NCBI GenBank assembly: GCA_946479515.1
Contig: CAMLGF010000039.1
Span: forward strand, 1 to 36,402
DNA length: 36,402 bases
Source of the DNA: an uncultured Pseudomonadota bacterium
GTDB lineage: Bacteria; Pseudomonadota; Gammaproteobacteria; Steroidobacterales; Steroidobacteraceae
Direction: 5' to 3'
Below, one piece after another: positions 7,262 to 13,797 of the stretch (position 1 is the stretch's first letter; each line of letters opens with the position of its first letter). The notes under the pieces are model-generated. The model had not been told where the DNA came from, searched no databases, and was given only the letters and a program-made list of their open reading frames with translations. The position numbers were made by a program, and so were the translations under genes.

Positions 7262-8257
7262 ATGGCACGCGATTATCGATCGGGACGAGGGCAATCGGGA
7301 GGAGGGCAATCGGGACAGGGACCTTGGCGCAGTGACGAGGGCCGCAGCAATCGCTGGCGTGACGACAACGAAGGGCGCTATCCCAGCGCCGACCAGGACC
7401 GCGACTACGATTACCGCTACACGCGCGGCGACGAGGGCGACAGCTCCGTGCGCGCGGGCAGCTACGACCAGGGACGTGTGCAGTTCGGCCGGCGCGACCG
7501 CGGTGATCGGCCCGGGCCGAGCGGCAGACATGCCGGTTACGGCAATTTCGGGCAGGGTGACTACGGCAGCGAACGCGCGGGCGTTTCGGGCCGCGGCCGC
7601 CACGGCGACGCCGAGTACGAAGGCGGTAGCTACCGCGGCGACTATGACAATGAATATGGCTATGGGCGCCAGGGAGGCTACGGCGGCGACTTTGGTGCGG
7701 GGCGATACGGCGTCGCCGGCAGCCGCAGCCGGTTCGAAATGGTCCAGTCGGACTCCGACTATGGATATGGCGACCACGGCCGTGGCCGCTATGGCGGATC
7801 GCAGGGCAGCACGGGATGGCGCGGCTATGGCGCCGCCGGCGAATTCTCGCGCGGCTGGAACGAGCCATACGGCGAGGGGCAGCAGTACACTGCGGGCGGT
7901 GACTATGCGGGCATGCGTGGCCCGGGCACGCACCGCGGCAAGGGACCGAAGGGCTATCAACGCAGCGACGACCGCCTCAAGGAAATGCTCTGCGAGCGGT
8001 TGCGCGAAGATCCGGACATCGACGCCAGCGACATTTCCATCAGCGTCCAGGGCGGACGGGTGACGCTCGACGGCACGGTAGATAGTCGGCGCACCAAGAA
8101 TCTGGCCGAGGACGCCGCCGAGCAGCTGGGTGTCGAGGAGGTGCAGAACAACCTGCGGGTGCAGCGGCGGGATGCGGCTGGCACCCCGTCCGGTTCGCAG
8201 GGCATGCAGGGACGCGGCAGCGGTACGCTCGAGCAGTCGAAGTCGAAGCAACACTAA
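7262..8257 (+). CDS. BON-domain protein with long Gly/Arg/Tyr-rich disordered N-terminus
   Basis: The 331-residue protein has two parts. Residues 1 to ~230 are low-complexity, dominated by Gly, Arg, Tyr, Asp and Ser (RGD, GYG, RYG, GGY runs), with no signal peptide and no hydrophobic segment. Residues ~235-310 form one BON domain (DDRLKEMLCERLREDP, then GGRVTLDGTVDSRRTKNLAED), a fold linked to osmotic/envelope stress and phospholipid or ligand binding. ATG 7262 follows GGAGAG and fits better than GTG 7223. A 15-bp direct repeat (7287-7316) lies at the 5' end. The gene sits with CsbD, GlsB and DUF421 genes, which supports a stress role. Its location cannot be decided from sequence. Confidence 0.85.
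   Translation: MARDYRSGRGQSGGGQSGQGPWRSDEGRSNRWRDDNEGRYPSADQDRDYDYRYTRGDEGDSSVRAGSYDQGRVQFGRRDRGDRPGPSGRHAGYGNFGQGDYGSERAGVSGRGRHGDAEYEGGSYRGDYDNEYGYGRQGGYGGDFGAGRYGVAGSRSRFEMVQSDSDYGYGDHGRGRYGGSQGSTGWRGYGAAGEFSRGWNEPYGEGQQYTAGGDYAGMRGPGTHRGKGPKGYQRSDDRLKEMLCERLREDPDIDASDISISVQGGRVTLDGTVDSRRTKNLAEDAAEQLGVEEVQNNLRVQRRDAAGTPSGSQGMQGRGSGTLEQSKSKQH
7287..7316 (+). repeat. 15-bp tandem duplication in the BON gene
   Basis: GAGGGCAATCGGGAG (7287-7301) is followed directly by GAGGGCAATCGGGAC (7302-7316), differing only in the last base. It encodes GQSGG/GQSGQ and is in frame, consistent with growth of the low-complexity region by slippage. Confidence 0.85.
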
Positions 8258-8278
8258 CCAGAACTGAAGGAGATCCAG

Positions 8279-8548
8279 ATGGGAATCATTCTGTGGTTGA
8301 TCATTGGCGGCGTGGTGGGCTGGCTGGCGAGCCTCGTGATGCGACGCGACGCCAGCCAGGGCATCGTGCTCAACATCGTGGTGGGCATCGTCGGTTCCAT
8401 CCTGGGAGGCTGGCTCATCGGGCCGCTGCTGGGTGCGCCGTCGATCAATTCGGGTGAGATCAGCATCGCCAGCCTGCTCGTGTCCTTCCTGGGCGCGGTC
8501 ATCCTGCTGGCCATCGTGAACCTGATCACGCGCCGCAGCGTGCGCTGA
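8279..8548 (+). CDS. GlsB/YeaQ/YmgE family (transglycosylase-associated) membrane protein
   Basis: The 89-residue protein consists of three hydrophobic helices. It begins MGIILWLIIGGVVGWLASLV and has the conserved Gly-rich second helix IVLNIVVGIVGSILGGWL followed by LLVSFLGAVILLAIVNL. This is the GlsB/YeaQ/YmgE family of small inner-membrane proteins, often induced by stress; the transglycosylase label is historical and not a demonstrated activity. AAGGAG seven bases before the ATG gives a firm start. It is 21 bases downstream of the BON gene and 5 bases upstream of the DUF421 gene, so the three probably form one transcription unit. Confidence 0.92.
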   Translation: MGIILWLIIGGVVGWLASLVMRRDASQGIVLNIVVGIVGSILGGWLIGPLLGAPSINSGEISIASLLVSFLGAVILLAIVNLITRRSVR

Positions 8549-8553
8549 GATCA

Positions 8554-9096
8554 TTGCGGGCCGGGCACTTGATCGCGGAACTGTTCGCAGTTCACGTATC
8601 GGTGCCCGAGCTCATCGTGCGCGGCACGCTGGTCTATTGGCTGCTGTTCCTCATCTTCCGCTTCATCCTGCGCCGCGACGTCGGCGCGGTGGGAATCGCT
8701 GACATCCTGCTGCTGGTGATTGTGGCGGACGCGGCGCAGAACGCCATGGCCGGCGGCTACGACACATTCGCGGAAGGCGCCATCCTGGTCGGCACCATCA
8801 TCGGCTGGAACTGGCTGCTGGACTTCTTCGCGTTCCATTTCGCGCCGGTGCGCCGCTTCGCGACGCCCGGCCGGCTGACGCTGGTGAGCCGCGGCGTGGC
8901 CAATCTGCGCAACCTGCGCCGGGAATTCATCTCGCTGGAGGAGTTGCGCCAGAAGCTGCGCGAGCAGGGCATCGAAGACCTGCGTGAAGTGAAGACCGCG
9001 TACCTGGAGGGCGATGGTCAGATCAGCATCATTCGCAACTCGGGCCCCTCGGGCCCCTCGGATCGGAAGCCGGAGAAGCCGCCACCAGGTCGCTGA
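8554..9096 (+). CDS. DUF421 (YetF-type) membrane protein
   Basis: The ~180-residue protein has hydrophobic N-terminal helices (ELIVRGTLVYWLLFLIFRFI, GIADILLLVIVADAAQNAM, ILVGTIIGWNWLLDFFAF). A soluble C-terminal domain follows, containing LVSRGVANLRNLRREFISLEEL and LREVKTAYLEGDGQISII, the DUF421 signature. YetF-like proteins are inner-membrane proteins of unknown function. The start is uncertain: TTG 8554 is the longest reading, with TTG 8569 and GTG 8602 as alternatives and no strong ribosome site. The tail SGPSGPSDRKPEKPPPGR is low-complexity, from a repeated GGGCCCCTC. Its last 68 bases overlap a convergent minus-strand gene. Confidence 0.82.
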   Translation: MRAGHLIAELFAVHVSVPELIVRGTLVYWLLFLIFRFILRRDVGAVGIADILLLVIVADAAQNAMAGGYDTFAEGAILVGTIIGWNWLLDFFAFHFAPVRRFATPGRLTLVSRGVANLRNLRREFISLEELRQKLREQGIEDLREVKTAYLEGDGQISIIRNSGPSGPSDRKPEKPPPGR

Positions 9097-9424
9097 AGAT
9101 GCCGGTCGGTGCACGGGTGTGGTAGTACAGCTCGCCGGTCCGCGGATTCCACTCGAAGCTCACGACTTCACGACCGGCCGCCGGCGGCAGTCCGGGTTCC
9201 TCGCCGCCGGGTTCGAGGGTCTCGAAGACCAGCTGCCGCGTGCGCAGCGAGGCGGTCGCGCTGCAGGGTTGCACCGGCGCGCTCATCTGCACCTGCACCT
9301 GCACCAGCTCTGGCGCGATCCACATGGCGCCGCTGCCGCTTTCCCCGACGCGACCGGCATCGGCCGCGTGCAGGGCGGCGAAAGAGAACAGCGCGACGGA
9401 GACCGATCGATTCCCTGATTTCAC
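9029..9424 (-). CDS. Small exported hypothetical protein
   Basis: I do not recognise this family. The 131-residue reading begins at GTG 9424 with a signal-peptide-like segment (NRSVSVALFSFAALHAADA) and continues with MWIAPELVQVQVQMSAPVQP and REVVSFEWNPRTGELYYHTR. Support comes from codon use. Third positions are overwhelmingly G or C over ~100 codons, as in the window's real genes, while neither plus-strand reading in 9110-9420 looks like a protein. One Cys and no lipobox are present. It converges on the DUF421 gene, overlapping its end by 68 bases, and diverges from the MscS gene; the 140-bp gap 9425-9564 should hold both promoters. No clear ribosome site supports the exact start. Confidence 0.6.
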   Translation of the reverse strand: MKSGNRSVSVALFSFAALHAADAGRVGESGSGAMWIAPELVQVQVQMSAPVQPCSATASLRTRQLVFETLEPGGEEPGLPPAAGREVVSFEWNPRTGELYYHTRAPTGIFSDLVAASPASDPRGPRGPSCE

Positions 9425-9564
9425 GTCGCGAGCATGCCGCGCCGCGCGGCCGATGCCGATGGCTGCGTGCAGTGGCCGCCTGTAGGACGCCACCGCGCCG
9501 TCGGCGCGACGGTTTTCGACAAACCCTGCGATACTGCCGACCCCTCGCTTCCCTGGACTCGGCA

Positions 9565-10428
9565 ATGCCCCGGCAAGAGAACGTCATCCACTGGTTCACA
9601 GCGGTCGACTGGATCCAGGCGCTGTGGCGCATCAGCGCCATCCTCGCGGCCAGTTTCCTGCTGGTGTTCGTCGCGCGACGACTGCTCTCCGGGCTCGAGA
9701 AGTTCACGGCCACGCATGCGCTGGACGCCGAGGCGCAGCGCCGCGCGGCCACGGTGAGCAACGTGCTGCGCAAGGTGGCGACGGCGCTCATCGCCATCAT
9801 CGCCCTGCTGGCCATTTTCAACACCCTGGGCATATCGATACTGCCATTCCTGGCCACCGCTGGCGTCGCCGGCATCGCCATCGCTTTCGGCGCGCAGAGC
9901 CTGGTGAAGGATTTCTTCCGGGGTTTCTTCCTGCTGGTGGAGAATCAGATCCGCCAGGGCGACGTGGTGGAGATCGCCGGCAAGAGCGGGCTGGTGGAGG
10001 ACCTCACGCTGCGCTACGTGCAATTGCGCGACTACGAGGGCAATGTGCACTTCGTGCCCAATGGGGAGATCGGCGTGGTGACGAGCGCCAGCCGCACCTT
10101 TGCCTATGCCGTGGTGGACGTGGTCATCGCGCTCGAACAGGAAATCGCACCCGTCCTCGAGGCCATGCGCGCCACGGGCGCGCAGCTGCGTGCTCACGCC
10201 CAGTTCAAGGACCGGATCATCGACGACCTGGACATAGCCGGAGTGGAGTCGTGGAATGAACGCGGCCTGACGCTGCGCGCGCGCATCAAGGTGCGCGCGC
10301 TCGAGCAATCCAGCGTGAAGCGCGAGTATCTGCTGCGGCTGAAGCTGGCCTTCGACCAGGCGGGCATTCAGCAGCCGCGCACCACCGTCACCCTGGTGGA
10401 TCCGCGCGCGCCGCTCAGTGAGCGGTGA
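9565..10428 (+). CDS. MscS family mechanosensitive channel
   Basis: The 287-residue inner-membrane protein has helices at ~22-42 and ~65-90, and the pore-lining TM3 signature TAGVAGIAIAFGAQSLVKDF (~100-120). The MscS beta domain follows (GDVVEIAGKSGLVEDLTLRY, then NVHFVPNGEI) with a C-terminal alpha/beta domain. Length is close to E. coli MscS (286 residues). It should open under membrane tension and release solutes during hypo-osmotic shock. ATG 9565 is the natural start; the upstream extension of this frame to 9109 is antisense to a different gene and lacks protein character. Its stop overlaps the end of the convergent minus-strand gene by 14 bases. Confidence 0.92.
   Translation: MPRQENVIHWFTAVDWIQALWRISAILAASFLLVFVARRLLSGLEKFTATHALDAEAQRRAATVSNVLRKVATALIAIIALLAIFNTLGISILPFLATAGVAGIAIAFGAQSLVKDFFRGFFLLVENQIRQGDVVEIAGKSGLVEDLTLRYVQLRDYEGNVHFVPNGEIGVVTSASRTFAYAVVDVVIALEQEIAPVLEAMRATGAQLRAHAQFKDRIIDDLDIAGVESWNERGLTLRARIKVRALEQSSVKREYLLRLKLAFDQAGIQQPRTTVTLVDPRAPLSER
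10411..10425. repeat. Palindrome across two overlapping convergent gene ends
   Basis: CCGCTCAGTGAGCGG is a perfect inverted repeat with a single central base. It contains the minus-strand stop (10415-10417) and ends one base before the plus-strand stop (10426-10428). It could aid bidirectional termination, but no T-run follows on either side. Confidence 0.5.
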
Positions 10429-10639
10429 CGGCGCTCGGAGTCGCGGGCCCGGAGCGGCTGGCGCCGCCCTCGCTCTCCCAGCGCTCCTTCTCGAGCGCCT
10501 CGTTCATCTTGAGGCGCTCCGCCTCGTCGCGGCGCTGCACCCGCGCGGCCATGTACGAAGCGACGAGTACGGCGACACCGGCGATGCCCAGTAGTTTGAT
10601 GATCCTCATCGTCAGCATGCTGCTCTCCGTGCGGGTCAT
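10415..10639 (-). CDS. Small single-pass membrane protein, translationally coupled
   Basis: The 74-residue protein has one N-terminal hydrophobic helix (IIKLLGIAGVAVLVASYMAA, residues ~12-32) and a charged cytoplasmic or periplasmic tail rich in Glu and Arg (RRDEAERLKMNEALEKERW). I do not recognise a family. Its ATG overlaps the stop of the upstream DUF4142 gene as ATGA (10636-10639), which indicates translational coupling and a shared job. Internal ATG codons at residues 8 and 11 are alternative starts just before the helix. The 3' end overlaps the MscS gene tail-to-tail. Confidence 0.7.
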   Translation of the reverse strand: MTRTESSMLTMRIIKLLGIAGVAVLVASYMAARVQRRDEAERLKMNEALEKERWESEGGASRSGPATPSAVTAH

Positions 10640-11298
10640 TTCTGCAATCTCCTGAGTTCGGCCAGATGTCGCTGCAGTACGGGCAGCGTGTCGCGCGCGA
10701 AGCGGCGCACGTCCAGGTCCTCGCCACCCTGGGCTTGCGCCGCGTACAGAGCCGCGAGGCGTTCGTGCGCCGAGATCGTCTCGTCGGTCCACAGCGCGTC
10801 GAAGTCCGCCTGCGCGGTGCCAGCCGGCGGCGCGGGCCGCGGCGGGACGTCGGGCAGTGGCCAATGCTTGGCCGCGGCGAGCTTCTCCATCTGCGCATTG
10901 GTCGCATCGTGGTCGCGGACCAGGGCTGCGGCGATGCGCTTGAGTTCGGGATCGTCGAGCTGCGCCAGCGCCTCATGGGCTGCGCCGAGTTCTCGCCGGC
11001 CGCGGTCGGCGGCGAGCGCGAGAAACGACAGATCGTCGACGGGCTTGCCGAGGTCGCCGCCGCCCGTCGGTGCGGTGTCCAGCGAGCTTGCCTCGCTCGA
11101 CTGGGATTCGGCGGCCATCAAGGGTACGAGCGCCGCGGAACCGGCGGCGAGGTTTTCCGCGAGCGGTAGCGAGACGGTGGCGACGCCCGGCTCGGGCAGG
11201 GGCTGCGCGGGTCCGGTGGGCGCCAGCGATACGGCCCAGGCCGGGCAGCTCGCTGTCGTCACGATGATCTTCACCAGCCAGCGTGTCTCGCGTTTCAT
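10636..11298 (-). CDS. DUF4142 domain protein, exported
   Basis: The 220-residue protein has a positively charged start and hydrophobic segment (MKRETRWLVKIIVTTASCPA), likely a signal peptide ending near residue 24. A ~65-residue Pro/Ala/Ser-rich linker follows, then a helical DUF4142 domain (~88-215) that begins FLALAADRGRRELGAAHEAL. It contains KRIAAALVRDHDATNAQMEKL, where the conserved RDH lies on the second helix. DUF4142 proteins are periplasmic ferritin-like helical bundles of unknown function. ATG 11298 is followed by a clear signal peptide, whereas the longer frame to 11667 is not coding. A large hairpin (11321-11355) sits just upstream. A second DUF4142-like gene lies at 12491. Confidence 0.8.
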   Translation of the reverse strand: MKRETRWLVKIIVTTASCPAWAVSLAPTGPAQPLPEPGVATVSLPLAENLAAGSAALVPLMAAESQSSEASSLDTAPTGGGDLGKPVDDLSFLALAADRGRRELGAAHEALAQLDDPELKRIAAALVRDHDATNAQMEKLAAAKHWPLPDVPPRPAPPAGTAQADFDALWTDETISAHERLAALYAAQAQGGEDLDVRRFARDTLPVLQRHLAELRRLQK

Positions 11299-11320
11299 GT
11301 GGGTGCTTCCGTGACGAGAT

Positions 11321-11355
11321 CCGCCCGACGCCAGCTTGGGGCTGACGCCGGGCGG
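11321..11355 (-). other. Large hairpin in the leader of the DUF4142 gene
   Basis: CCGCCCG (11321-11327) pairs with CGGGCGG (11349-11355). Inside, CGCCAGC (11329-11335) pairs with GCTGACG (11341-11347) with one mismatch. The result is a long stem with a 5-base loop, 23 bases before the ATG at 11298 and downstream of the lipoprotein gene on the same strand. No T-run follows in the minus direction, so it is not a standard terminator; mRNA protection or a processing site is possible. Confidence 0.5.
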
Positions 11356-11425
11356 GGCCATGCGGTCGTGGCTGTTCGCAAGGTCTCGCAGGTGGGCATC
11401 ACCCGGCCGCGACCGCACGTGTGCC

Positions 11426-11836
11426 TCAACCTCCGGGCGTGGTCGGCGCCGGGTCGGCCGAGCCGGACTGCTTGGCCGCATCCAGCGTGGCCTGCGCCTG
11501 GGCCTTGGCGGACTCGTAGGTCGCATCCGCCTGGTCCTTGCACGCCTGCTGCGCGTCGCTCGCCAGGGTCTCGCATTTCTCCTTGGCAACCTGGCGCTGG
11601 CCGTCGGCCTGCGCGATCGCGACGTCGTACTCGGCCGCGGCGCGATCCTCCGCGCCTTCCATCGCAACGCCCGCGGCCTCGCGGCGCTCCTCGGCCACGT
11701 TTTCCTGTGCGTCCTGCCGCTCTTCGGCCACGTCCTTTGCGGTCTCCTGCGCGGATTCGCGCTTGTTGCAGCCGGCGAGCGCGAAAAGGCTCATCGCCGC
11801 GGCGAAGGCCAGTGTCGAGCTTTGCAGTTTCGTCAT
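11426..11836 (-). CDS. Charged helical lipoprotein of unknown function
   Basis: The 136-residue protein has a lipoprotein signal (FAAAMSLFALAGC, acylated Cys23). A highly charged Ala/Glu/Gln/Asp/Lys-rich helix follows (~25-125; for example VAEERQDAQENVAEERREAA) and then a short Pro/Thr tail. Two further Cys residues (~88 and ~99) flank KCETLASDAQQAC. The composition fits a periplasmic coiled coil. I cannot name a family with confidence; it resembles short stress-linked lipoproteins annotated only as hypothetical. CAGGAGAG seven bases before ATG 11836 fixes the start. A 16-bp palindrome and an extra half-site lie 30-56 bases upstream and may be its operator. Confidence 0.8.
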   Translation of the reverse strand: MTKLQSSTLAFAAAMSLFALAGCNKRESAQETAKDVAEERQDAQENVAEERREAAGVAMEGAEDRAAAEYDVAIAQADGQRQVAKEKCETLASDAQQACKDQADATYESAKAQAQATLDAAKQSGSADPAPTTPGG

Positions 11837-12139
11837 CACGTCTCTCCTGATTGGGCCTGTGGGATCGAATGCATGCATTCGTCGCGGCGAATCGTGCGCT
11901 GCCCGCGAGGGCGATACCCGCAGACAGGGAGTGGAGACGGCGTCAGACGCCACCGACCGCGCAGCGGTTCCTCCTGCATGCGGCGTATTTTCGCGACAGC
12001 GATGCGCCGGCTGTCAGTGCGTGCCCACAGCAATCGACGGGCGGGCGGGGAGACGCGCGTGGAGTGAGCTGACAGGGCCGGGCGGCCTGTGGTTTTAAGG
12101 TGGCCGGTACACGCAACCCGAGCCACACAGGAGGGCACC
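11837..12139. other. Divergent intergenic region (303 bp) with operator-like repeats
   Basis: No gene is supported here. It separates the minus-strand lipoprotein from the plus-strand DUF883 gene. It holds the CGAATGCATGCATTCG palindrome (11866-11881) and a second perfect inverted repeat GGCGTCAGACGCC (11939-11951). I see no convincing -35/-10 pair and no sigma-54 site. Confidence 0.6.
11866..11892. promoter_or_regulatory. Candidate operator: 16-bp palindrome plus third half-site
   Basis: CGAATGCATGCATTCG (11866-11881) is a perfect palindrome. The half-sites CGAAT (11866), ATTCG (11877) and CGAAT (11888) start exactly 11 bp apart, one helical turn, as expected for a protein contacting one face of DNA. 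It is 30 bp upstream of the lipoprotein start. The binding protein is unknown. Confidence 0.5.
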
Positions 12140-12481
12140 ATGTCAGCACAAGCGAAATTCGAGAACGGAGCGCGCAGCTCCGATTCCACGGTGGCGGAAC
12201 TCAGCCGCATCGTTTCCCAGGCCGAAGAACTGCTGAAGACACTCGGCGAAGAGGGCGGCGCGGCCGCCGAAGCGGTGCGGCAGCGTGTCGTGCGCACCCT
12301 GCACCAGGCGCGCGCGCGCATCGCGGATGCCGGCATGCGCGCCAAGGGCGCGGCCACGGATGCCGCCCGTGTCACCGACCAGTACGTGCACGACAACCCG
12401 TGGAAGTCGATCGCCTATGGTGCCGCCGCGGGCGCCGCGGTGGCGGTCATCGCCAGCCTGATGCTGCGTCGGGACGAGTAG
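12140..12481 (+). CDS. DUF883 (ElaB/YqjD-type) membrane-anchored protein
   Basis: The 113-residue protein has a long amphipathic helical N-terminal part (SRIVSQAEELLKTLGEE, VRQRVVRTLHQARARIADAG), then DQYVHDNPWKSIAYGAAAGAAVAVIASLMLRR. The family hallmark is V-x-x-N-P-W-x-S followed by one Gly/Ala-rich C-terminal membrane helix. E. coli relatives YqjD and ElaB are stationary-phase inner-membrane proteins that bind ribosomes; the same role is only inferred here. AGGAGGG five bases upstream of ATG 12140 sets the start. The DUF4142-like gene follows after 9 bases and is likely co-transcribed. Confidence 0.92.
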   Translation: MSAQAKFENGARSSDSTVAELSRIVSQAEELLKTLGEEGGAAAEAVRQRVVRTLHQARARIADAGMRAKGAATDAARVTDQYVHDNPWKSIAYGAAAGAAVAVIASLMLRRDE

Positions 12482-12490
12482 TAGTTAGGC

Positions 12491-13048
12491 ATGCTCGCGA
12501 CGCTCTCGCTGGTGCTGTTGCTCGCCGAGCCCGCCGGCCAGACGACACTGCCGCGGCATGCGGATCCGCCGGCGGCCGACGCGCCGCCGGCGGAGGAACG
12601 CCGGCCCACCGATCCCCTGTACGACCGGCCGATCAAGGCCACGGACGATCCGGCGTTCGTGCTGGACGCGGTGGAGAACGTGCGCCAGGGCGTGATCGAC
12701 GCGCGCGCGGCCGAGGCCGGTCTGCCCACGCCGGAATTGCGCTCCGCGGCCGCGAAGATAGGCCGACAGCAGCAGGCCACGCTCGAGGAACTCGAGGCCC
12801 TCGCCCGGGCCAAGGGCTGGCGGCTGCCCGCGGGGAACCCGGTGCGAACCGGCACCGTGCCGGTGACCAGCCCGGTCCGCACCAGCGCCGACTTCATCAT
12901 CAATCAGATCGCGCACCACGAAGTGGTGCTGACGCAATTTCGCGCGCAGGTCGCGGGGCAGGGCGATCGCGACCTGAAACGCGCGCTGCGCGCGGCGCTG
13001 CCGGGCTATCAGAAGAACCTCGAAATGCTGCTCGGTCTCAAGCTCTGA
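12491..13048 (+). CDS. DUF4142-like exported protein (second copy)
   Basis: The 185-residue protein begins with a short hydrophobic signal (MLATLSLVLLLAEPAG). A Pro/Ala linker comes next, then a helical bundle from ~52 (DPAFVLDAVENVRQGVIDAR, KIGRQQQATLEELEALARAKGW, INQIAHHEVVLTQFRAQ). The layout and the AKGWRLP element match the minus-strand DUF4142 protein at 10636-11298 (AKHWPLP), but overall similarity is low and the RDH motif is not preserved. Its biochemical function is unknown. ATG 12491 lacks a recognisable ribosome site, and the signal is short, so the true start could differ. Confidence 0.7.
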   Translation: MLATLSLVLLLAEPAGQTTLPRHADPPAADAPPAEERRPTDPLYDRPIKATDDPAFVLDAVENVRQGVIDARAAEAGLPTPELRSAAAKIGRQQQATLEELEALARAKGWRLPAGNPVRTGTVPVTSPVRTSADFIINQIAHHEVVLTQFRAQVAGQGDRDLKRALRAALPGYQKNLEMLLGLKL

Positions 13049-13171
13049 AAAACCTGTCGGACTGCACCCCATCGCGGCTGTCGGTCAATGCTCGCAGTGA
13101 AGTCATTTTCCAGATCCGCTTGGCGCGACGTCCGACGGCGGGACCGCTCGCTATATCGGAGGCTAGGCCCC

Positions 13172-13777
13172 ATGAGGATCGATGACAGGACCGACTACGG
13201 GACCGACCGCCGACCGACGCACGCGGCTCGCCGGACGCCGCACGTGCTGCCCACCGCAGGCGGCTGGCTCGCCCGGCGCTGGTATTACACGCCGAAAACC
13301 CGCCGCGCCTACAGCGTGCGGCAAGTGGCGCCGGGCGACCGGCGATTGTTGGCGGAATTCGCGATGTCGCTGGGACAGTTGACCGCGGATCGCGATCTCG
13401 CGCCGGTGCGCGAGCTGTCCGACATGGTCTTCGATCGCGTGCTGGCCGTGCACGACGATCGGGCGGTGGCGTTCGTCGCGCTGGAGGGTACGAGCAGCGG
13501 CGATCGCGTCATCGGCGTCGTGGGCTGTGTGCCGGCCAACGCCGACGAGGCCACTTTCTCGATCGCCGTGGCACAGGCATTCCGCGGTGAGCACGTGGGG
13601 CGCACGCTGCTCGCCACGCTGGTGCGCCACGCGAAGCGCGTCGGCGTCCATCGTCTGTGCGGCGAGATGGCCTGGTCGAATCGTCCCATGCAATCGCTGG
13701 CGCAGGCGACGGGGTTCGTGGTCGCGGAGAACCCCGCCGACCGTGGCCGGCGCAGCCTCGTGCTGGCGCTCAAGTGA
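13172..13777 (+). CDS. GNAT family N-acetyltransferase
   Basis: The 201-residue protein has a GNAT fold from ~48 (YSVRQVAPGDRRLLAEF). The acetyl-CoA-binding motif A is SIAVAQAFRGEHVGRTLLATL, where the R-G-x-x-V-G loop replaces the usual R/Q-x-x-G-x-G. The C-terminal strand-helix MQSLAQATGFVV is also typical. The acceptor substrate is unknown. GGAGG nine bases before ATG 13172 supports this start rather than 13088. The gene ends where the first glycosyltransferase begins (GTGA at 13774 is a possible overlapping start), so it could be the first gene of the polysaccharide operon and modify a sugar or a protein. Confidence 0.85.
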   Translation: MRIDDRTDYGTDRRPTHAARRTPHVLPTAGGWLARRWYYTPKTRRAYSVRQVAPGDRRLLAEFAMSLGQLTADRDLAPVRELSDMVFDRVLAVHDDRAVAFVALEGTSSGDRVIGVVGCVPANADEATFSIAVAQAFRGEHVGRTLLATLVRHAKRVGVHRLCGEMAWSNRPMQSLAQATGFVVAENPADRGRRSLVLALK

Positions 13778-13797
13778 ACCCCAATCCGGGAGGTCGA

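Noticed and set aside
7622..7638. GGCGGTAG in the BON gene as an ops/JUMPStart element
   Set aside because: It is inside codons for Gly-Gly-Ser-Tyr in the low-complexity region, far from the polysaccharide locus, and lacks the rest of the element.
9109..9564. N-terminal extension of the MscS protein by 152 residues
   Set aside because: The extension is Arg/Pro-rich, has no membrane helix and runs antisense to a better-supported gene; ATG 9565 gives normal MscS length.
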